Assembly: GCA_958496175.1 (NCBI GenBank)
Contig: OY292276.1
Location: forward strand, 38,742,880 to 38,806,879
Reading direction: 5' to 3'
Length of the DNA stretch: 64,000 nucleotides
Source: Sisyra terminalis
Taxonomy: Eukaryota > Arthropoda > Insecta > Neuroptera > Sisyridae
How positions within the stretch are numbered: the first letter of the stretch is position 1; each line of letters starts with the position of its first letter. Of the stretch, positions 56,502 through 64,000 are shown piece by piece. The translations under genes and the position numbers were made by a program. Under the pieces are notes generated by a model. The model did no database searches, was not told the origin of the DNA, and was given only the letters and a program-made list of their open reading frames with translations.

Positions 56502-59500
56502 TACTCGTATATCTATATTATTGGCATATTAAGTACTAACCTCTGTAAAGTTTGTGGATTAAAATATTATTTTGAATCCAAATATCGAATTAAAAAAAAA
56601 TCAAAGATAATCAAAGGAAATCAAAAAAAATATTTTCTTCCAACAGTTGTATTATTTTAACAATCGCATAGATAAAAAAATAGATGCGGAAACGAATTAT
56701 ATATACATTGGAAAGTTTTGTAAACAAAGAATTATCGAAAAATGCAAATTCGATCATTAATTCCTCAAATGTATTGATAATATCTCAAAGTTATAAATAT
56801 TGAATTTGTTATATTTGTATTTCAATTCATATCTTGGCTTATCTCCTACATGAATTGAATTTTACGCTTTGTTTACCATTGACAAAATATTTTAATTATT
56901 GCTTTGATAAACTTGATATTCGTAAAAATTTGTGACATATTGTGATTTTTAATTGTAATGTTATTTTATTATTTGTTTTATGGTCGAAATTAAACCATAC
57001 TAGGAGCTTATCGTGAAATACGCATAGCTCAATACTGACACAACGAATAAATGGGAAAATTTGGCAAATGAATGAAATCGAAATGACAAATTTGAGACAA
57101 TTTTTAATATATTTGATTTTCACTCTCACGTATGTGTTAACATTTTTTTCTGCATTGTTGATATAAATACACTTGCGTATTTTGTCTTAATAAAAGACGA
57201 TGTTTTGGTAGTACAACGTCAACCAGATCCGTTTTTTTTTAATTTAATTTTGAAATATCGAAAGTTTGAGAAACACTGACGCACATATTTCATTTTCAAA
57301 CCATAAGACCTGTTTGGTTTATTGTTATTTTTGCTATCAAAGCTAGCTTTGATTTTTTGTGATCAAATGGAGAAAAATATCGTTCTTTGTGTTTGCATTG
57401 CAACAAGCAAGTTAATAGATTTTCTTAAGAATTTCCAATTGTTTTATAAAGTTGACTTATTATCGAAATTCCATCAATATTTTCCACTTCCGTGTTATTA
57501 TCGCTACTCTTTACATTGCTCATAGATTTTTGAACTGGTTTATCTTACTCCTACTAAACAAAAGCTTTTACACAGTCGATAAATCCTCTCATTTATTTTA
57601 TGAATCTTGAACAATGCAAACGAATATTAAGCAATTTATGACCGTGGACGTTGTTCAAACAATAAATAATAAATTTTGCGTTCAACCTCTCTGTCTGAGA
57701 CATTTACGCACATTAAATATCAAAGGCAAGGAAGTTTTCAAGAAATATCAAGTTTAAGTTCATGTCAATGAACGTTTAAAAATTTTTGTGATAGCGTAAT
57801 TGAATACATAATGGGTGAGAACTGAAATGCGTTTGATTTGGAACTGAGAGTAAGATTACAATTTGTTTCAATTACGGAATGGAATAATCATGGAAAAATC
57901 GTATTTTTCAAGGGATTCCAAGTGGAGAAAAGAAAAAAATGTACATACAAGGAAGTGAAAAACTGATAAACGTGATAGCCGCGAGCAATTCGACGCGCAT
58001 CATGAACTTTTTATTAAATCAATCCAAATCGGAAACAGAAGAGAGATTCCTTTTTTTTTTAGGAAAGAAAACTTTTAATACTGAACAACAAAGTCAAGCC
58101 AAAAATAGGTTATAATATTGATCGAATATTTTGTTTTTTAAATGAGGCTTGATTATCTCCTTTATGTGCTTTTTTTCCGGGACTACGTGAATTTTGTTGT
58201 TCTGGGAATGGTATGTCTATATGTGTTCATTGATGAAACGGGTGATATGAATTGAAGATGTCAACCTTGAGCTTTCGAGTATATTCGGCGTTTTCAACAA
58301 AGACCTTGATTTTGTCACTGATCGTGCTTTGTGTCGCATGAGCTTTCGTGTTTGTTTCAATAAACTAATAATAGAGCTCATTCAGTGTTTTGTGGTAGTC
58401 TTTCAAGTTTGACGTAATTTTTTCATTCATTTTTTATTGGAGTTGGAAGTTGATTAGCCGTATTCGATCAGTACTGTTGCAACTTTCTATTGCATAGCTA
58501 ATTATGTGAAAGATGTTTGGTTTTACGTGTGGTTGTAGGAGTGTGAGAGATTGACCCCGACTATGTTCATATATGTCAGTGCCCTCAGAAGCACGTACTG
58601 CATTCAACACCAATGACCATATAAATTTATGTACTCTTATTTGTTCTGGATATTGCACTAAATGCATATTACACGAGTTGAATATTAATGTTTTTACATG
58701 GCTTAAATTTCCTCTCGGTGCAACGTATGAGATTATTACAGTGTACATTTTTTCAATGAAAAATTGACCACAGTCTTATGGAACCTATGTGGTTTGTCGG
58801 TTAGTCGCATGAACGCGTTTTAGATGTATATACCAAATGCAAGCATATACATTTTTCTAAATGCATCGCATTGAATCAAGAGTGCTGTATATAATTTTTT
58901 TTCGAAATTTCCTCACACTTTTTACTTTTGTCAAGATTAAACGAAACATCGTGACGGATCGTATTTTTCAAAATAAAATAATCATACAGATAGTAAATGG
59001 TCCATAACCCGACACATTGATGCTGGTTGGATCTGCAAGGTCCCGCAGTGAGTTATAAATGTCTTTCATATATGCTCTCCCGTTTTCCCCATTGCGCCCG
59101 TTCTTGTCGTTTGCTTCCCGTTTTGTTTTATGTTATTTTCTTATTTCGCGTATGTGCCACACAGCATCAGACAGCTTAAAGTTGTGGCTGATTTTATTTG
59201 GTCGACCATATAAAAGAAGTGGTAGTAAAACTGTTAATAATGTGTCTCAAGGTTTTGTACACGAGAAAATACGACGATGCTTATCATGGACTTTTCTTTG
59301 TCAACCGCATAACTGGAACGTCCATGAAAAATATTTATACGGATTTTCATCTTAGCTTTTTTTCCGTTTTTTTTCTGTTTTATTTCGTGATATAAACAGA
59401 AATGGTCCGTATCGATTTATATAAACACATTAACCCATTTTTGCACCATTCCTGACTGTCTTGTCTATGAAAGGTTTCTATCTATCACAAAAAGTGTTAC

Positions 59501-60544
59501 ACAATTAAGAAAGAATAAAAAACAGTGAGACATTAAGATAGTTTACAATCCCATAAAAATAATAACTCCTACAAATTTTGTAAATTTAATGTCTTTAATA
59601 TACGTATCGCATATTAAAACTTAACATCTCCATAAAATGTTATACAGGTAACAAAGTTAACCATTTTATTGAATCAAGGAATGTGATATTACTGCATATT
59701 TTATGTTTAAAAATCGAAATCAAATGTCTGAAAAAAATTATTCAAAATAAAAGTTTATTGAAAATTTCTTGTATAAATAGTTTTTAGGTAGAAGCTGTAA
59801 TAAAGGCTGCGTTATACTCGGTCAAACTTGGTGACCAATAAGACAAAATTAGCATTAAAAATTCCATTTAAATTCCTCTATATTGCAATATTTGAATAGG
59901 AATAAGTCATTTATTAGCTGAAGTATGTTCATCGCATTAATTGATTGGATGCACATTTACTTAGGAATACAAACAAAAAATTAAGTTGCTAAATAGAAAA
60001 CAACGTTCACATGCGATAAAAGCAAAACCATCAATTTTCGGAGCATTTTTCTGTGAAGCCATATTACAAATGTTTCCAGACGATTGATTATATTAACTTT
60101 AAAAGTTTGGGTCTCGGCTCTGCAAAGCAGCATTTTTGGGATATTTTAAAATTTAAAGAAAAAAATAAGAATTATACCTCTCTCACTAAATTGCAGGAAT
60201 TAAAAGGCTCGGTATATAACTTTAGGTCTATTCGTTTTTATTATGCCATCATGGTCCTAACGATATATGATTTGCTCAAATCCTCCATTTGCTGACTATA
60301 CTTAAGGAGCAAAGGTTATGACACCATATGGTGAAAACTATGCATGACGATTTTTAGCCACCAGCAACTTTTATTGCCTTTAATAAGAAACTATTAGGTG
60401 TTATGGCATAATGTAATGTGTGATTGATAAACATCATTAAATATCGGAAGAGTCCCCGGAAGAGTTCCCTTTGCCTGTGAGTTCTCCATAGTCTTGTAGT
60501 ATGACTGAACTATGACAATTGAAGATGATTGTTTAGTAATTGAA
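56502..60544. other. AT-rich DNA with higher-complexity blocks, no recognised gene
   Basis: No gene was recognised. Blocks at 57940-58050, 58430-58850 and 59040-59400 are less AT-rich and may be regulatory. The frame open at 60020-60295 (+, 92 codons, no nearby ATG) has a mixed composition but no known domain; frames of that length are expected by chance. The frames 58434-58748 (-) and 59059-59355 (+) are likewise unsupported. Confidence 0.4.
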
Positions 60545-61292
60545 AAATGTTTCCAAGCTTATATGCTAAAACGTGGTGTGGATTAAGCATATGGCGTATT
60601 ATTAAAGCCAATGAAGTAAAATCTGTCCAGGTCACATTCACAACCCAGTAGAGTACTTACTTGTCCTCCATTATTCCTGCAAATCCATCAGACTTCGCAG
60701 GCAACGGAGGTTAGGTATTTTGGGATGCACCTGGACATAGGGCTAGTCTGGCGGAGACATATAGTAGCCAAGAGAGATCAGCTGAAAGTAAAATACTGAC
60801 AACTACGCTGGCTAATTGGTTGGAAATCACAACTGTCCTGGAATTATCAACTCCTCCAGTACAAAACCAATCTGAAGCTAATCTGGACGTATGGCATCCA
60901 GTTATGAGGAATAACCAGAAACTCCGATATAAATATCAATCAACACTTTCAGTCTAAGGCCCTCAGACCCGTTTGAAGAGAAGTGGTTGGTCACAAATTA
61001 ATACACCCATAAAAACCTACAGATGGCCTCTGTTAGGGAGGAAGTCACCATTAAAAGAGATTGAGTGGGCATGCCAATCATTTGGTGGTTGACCAAATGT
61101 CTACCTTCTAGACAACAGCGGTGAGCCAACTAAACTGAAACAAGTTTCATTTCTGGAGTTACCATAAAGAAAATAACATAAATCATCAAGTTTGCTACCT
61201 TTAGAGATAGCAAGTAGGCGTGACTTGACGTTTAGCAGATTTGCTTACTGTTCAAAAAAATATTGCAAATAAAAAACAAAAAAAAAAATAGG
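60545..61292 (+). pseudogene. Degenerate Jockey-clade LINE 3' end with A-rich tail
   Basis: The + strand, with stops and shifts, reads WRI(I)KANEVKSVQVTFTTQ, then VRYFGMHLDIGLVWRRHIVA, then KRDQLKVKY, QLRWLIG, LLQYKTNLKLIWTYGIQL and FQSKALR. These match the post-catalytic part of Jockey RT: VxYLGMHLD...LTWxxHI...YWLIG...WTYGIQLWG...FQSxxLR, as in the intact copy at 15790-16060. The terminal SEPTKLKQVSFLELP resembles the Jockey C-terminus. An A-rich end (about 61267-61291) marks the 3' terminus. It is older than, and distinct from, the intact element. Confidence 0.78.
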
Positions 61293-61391
61293 AAAATAAA
61301 ATCAAAGATTGTGAACAAGCTGCACAAATGCTTCCTTAATTAAAGAGCAAATTGGGAGAGGAAGGTGACTAATACTATACTCCCGGCCACG

Positions 61392-61421
61392 TAGCACTTA
61401 ATTTTTAAAGTTTAAGTGCTA
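61392..61421. repeat. Perfect 10-bp stem hairpin
   Basis: TAGCACTTAA (61392-61401) pairs exactly with TTAAGTGCTA (61412-61421) around a 10-base loop. TAATACTAT-type words flank both sides. It lies 100 bp beyond the Jockey relic tail. It may be the end of a small DNA element; the identity is unknown. Confidence 0.5.
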
Positions 61422-64000
61422 ATACTATTGGGAATGGAACACTTTTGTCACGATGTCTGGTGGTCAAAAAAAGTACTAGTATGTACTTCAATATAAAACT
61501 ATACCAAGTAAACTAAAAAAAATGAATAATCAACAAATCTTTTTTTATTGAAATGAAAGTTATTTAAATTAATTCCTAGTATGAAAAATAAATAGCGCTT
61601 ACTGTGCATAATAATGGTTATGCTAGTAAATCATATGAAAATGTAAAAATAAGTTATCTCACTATAAGTTATCTTCCTAGTCTGATAGCAATTCTTTTAC
61701 GTTAAAAATTTGTTCGGAAACAAAGCACAAATTGTACCCAACTGTCGAAACAGATCCTTGAGTTTCGTGAGCTTCTTTTATATGAGAACATTTTAAACAA
61801 AACTCTGTAAGACTAACAACATTACTATTTGTATTTCATTATTTTACCACATTTAATCAACTAATTTTAAGCTTCAAGAATTTTTCTCGGTTAATAATAT
61901 TTTTCTGAGCTGGATTTAAGTGAAGTCAGTCTAAAATTTCGCTTCAAGGCAATAAAATAATAACAAACTTAATGTAAGTTTATGGGCATTTTTTTTGTCG
62001 CACGCAAAACGTAGCCATGTTTTTAAGCCACATCCATTGGTCAATTCCCAATGGTTAAAATGTTTTAATGGCTTAAACTAAAATACCAATTGAGCAAATT
62101 TTTTTAATAACTATGCAACACATATATACACTGGTAAGCATTTCAAAATACTTCAAATGACATTATCTTTTTTCCTATTGGGACAAGCCGTGTAATTTAT
62201 AAACCTTGGATAAAATAGTTTTTGTTACAACTTAATTTTGATCGAAATCTTTCATAAGCAATAAATGTTGCTAAAGTCATACTATTTAACCCATTTAGAT
62301 GTCTAAATTAGGTTTAAATTGTTGATGAATTCTTTTGCTTTTATTCAGTGGCGTTAATTTATTGTATACCTTAGATATTTCTGCATTAAATATAAATTCA
62401 AATGAAAATAAATGAAAATATGTTACATATAATTTAAATCTTTTGAAATTTTCCCATACAAATCAAGAGTTTTTTTGTGAGCTGTTAAGTTTATTAATAT
62501 CGATTTTAAATAAATATATATTGAATACGCGTGGTAGCTTAAATATGTTGAGGAAATAAATTTGAGCTAAAAGTAATAAATGTAAACCAAGTAGTAATTT
62601 CAAATGTTTATAATAAATTATTGAATAATTGTACCATCAAAACAAACAATTTGAACTAAATGAATATATATCAAATAAATTGTAGAATTTTTGACGAAAT
62701 TAAAAATGAAATTCGGAATAAATATATTTGGTTATTCAAAGTAATCATTTTCAATAAATATTAATTTTAATTTTGGAAAATGGGTCAAATACAGTATCAT
62801 TTATGTTATTGTTAAATTATTTGTGAAAATAGCGAATACGTGAAACGTTTTGTTAGGTTTTCTTTATTGAGGAACTGGTTCAATTAATAAAATTTGATTT
62901 TTCCTGTTTATGTATAACGAGGAAGTTAATAAAAGTCGGTTTTACAAATAAAAATTGTGTCATCGATTGTAACACTTTAAATTTTGTATCAGGAATACAT
63001 TTTAATAGCTCGATTGGATTGATTTATTTACGTCATGGGATTTTGATTTTGTTCTGATTTTTTAAAATCTGAAACGCGTGGAACACTGTATTTCACATAG
63101 GTTCCTCGTGCTGTTGTAATTCCCATCGAAATCGTCGGGATAATTTATTTATGCAACCGCCATATATTGACAGGAAAAGAAGGAGATAACGGGGCGTATG
63201 CGTGGGTATTTCGCATTTTCTACGTCAGTAGATGTCAAGGTTTCGAAAGCTCGCTATATCTCCAGGCAGCAACTCCTTTCGTTCTATTTACTTATTAAAC
63301 AAACATAAATTCATTTTTTTTCCACATTAATATATTAAATTTACTATTAGAGAAATTTTAATAGGGTAATATTCATTAAATATTACGACACTGAAATTGG
63401 AAATTGGGAGGTTTTAAATAAAATTTATTTGCAGTGAAGAAAACCATATTACTTTGATACTTTATATGTAAATTTTATAACAGTTGTTCGAGAAGTTTGA
63501 TTTCCGTCGATGTGAAAGCTTTAAATTAAAGTGTGAGCTTTACGAAATTGTTCGAAGAGGTTTTTGTTTAAGAAAATGAGTGAAGGGTGAAGTAAAAGCT
63601 TCAATTACCAGCTAATTAATTAATGTGTATGGCTTGTGAAAAGTTTGTGGCTGAACAAATTGATTTATTATAATATGAGTCGATAAAGAAGTTTTCTTTA
63701 AATACACAATAAAACTAGCAAATCGAACCAAGAAAATTACAAACAAAAAAGAGTATTAAAACTGTCAGTTGTTGAGCTTACTTTTCATTAATAAAAGTGC
63801 AATATATTTTCCTCAAACAGGCACATAGAGTCAATTTCCGGATTTCAACAAACTAATGGGAAATGAATGCAAATATCCGGAGTATTGTTTAACTCTCGGA
63901 TTATATTCTATCTGTTTATAGTCTTGTTGTACTAGCGTATTATGTACATTTTGCATTTATTTGTAGTACACATCTGATGAGATGTAAGAGAGATCTATAC
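61422..64000. other. AT-rich DNA with a higher-complexity block at 63050-63290
   Basis: No gene or element was identified. The block 63050-63290 is less AT-rich and contains CpG words and no domain-bearing frame; it may be regulatory or near an exon beyond the window. The remainder is AT-rich with dense stops. Confidence 0.45.

Noticed and set aside
60020..60295. 92-codon open frame on the + strand
   Set aside because: No ATG near the start, no domain, and this length is expected by chance a small number of times in a window of this composition.
1..64000. CRISPR arrays, rRNA genes, bacterial operons, endogenous viral genes
   Set aside because: No regularly spaced repeats, rRNA-like blocks, operon structure or recognisable viral protein signatures were seen on either strand.

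Overview
The window looks like a gene-poor stretch of an arthropod, almost certainly insect, nuclear genome. It is strongly AT-rich, has no prokaryotic gene order or operons, and is packed with insect-type transposable elements: a Jockey-clade LINE, Helitron-type helicase relics, hAT and pogo-like DNA elements and a tRNA-derived SINE. The sequence does not fix the insect order. No host protein-coding gene can be assigned with confidence. Most open frames here are chance frames or shadows of transposon genes.

The centrepiece is a nearly full-length Jockey-clade LINE at about 11727-16622 (+). It has a 5' UTR, ORF1 with three zinc knuckles, ORF2 with endonuclease and reverse transcriptase, a 3' UTR, a 22-A tail and a putative 11-bp target-site duplication. 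ORF1 and ORF2 are joined by a TAATG stop-start overlap. ORF2 is broken once, at a run of seven Cs inside the endonuclease. Degraded Jockey 3' ends lie at 29302-29830 and 60545-61292. RTE-like reverse transcriptase tails lie at 38408-38550, 48673-49062 and 49110-49745. Two RNase H or zinc-knuckle tails of other LINEs lie on the minus strand at 7740-8640 and 17890-18290.

DNA elements include a decayed Helitron-like element (5583-7622) holding two partly overlapping pieces of Pif1-type helicase, and a short non-autonomous element with a related head at 38615-39225. There are three hAT-type MITEs (4839-5031, 24906-25424, 43559-43758); two have near-perfect 8-bp target duplications, and one appears nested in a further hAT-like element. 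A deleted pogo-like element at 55463-56501 keeps an N-terminal pipsqueak-type HTH frame. Foldback or inverted repeats lie at 32996-33316 and 54750-55155. A tRNA-derived SINE family has five copies (5328-5488, 28211-28345, 32736-32905, 39896-39972, 43240-43390).

Non-repeat signals are few. A CpG-rich island at 2860-3745 could be a promoter with 5' exons. A GC-richer 66-codon frame at 24452-24652 encodes a ubiquitin-interacting-motif-like segment. Several islands of higher complexity (8880-9130, 22150-22520, 36830-37230, 42700-43020, 45830-46100, 51950-52262, 58430-59400, 63050-63290) could be conserved regulatory DNA in a large intron or intergenic region. These are inferences; cross-species alignment and RNA data would be needed to confirm them.
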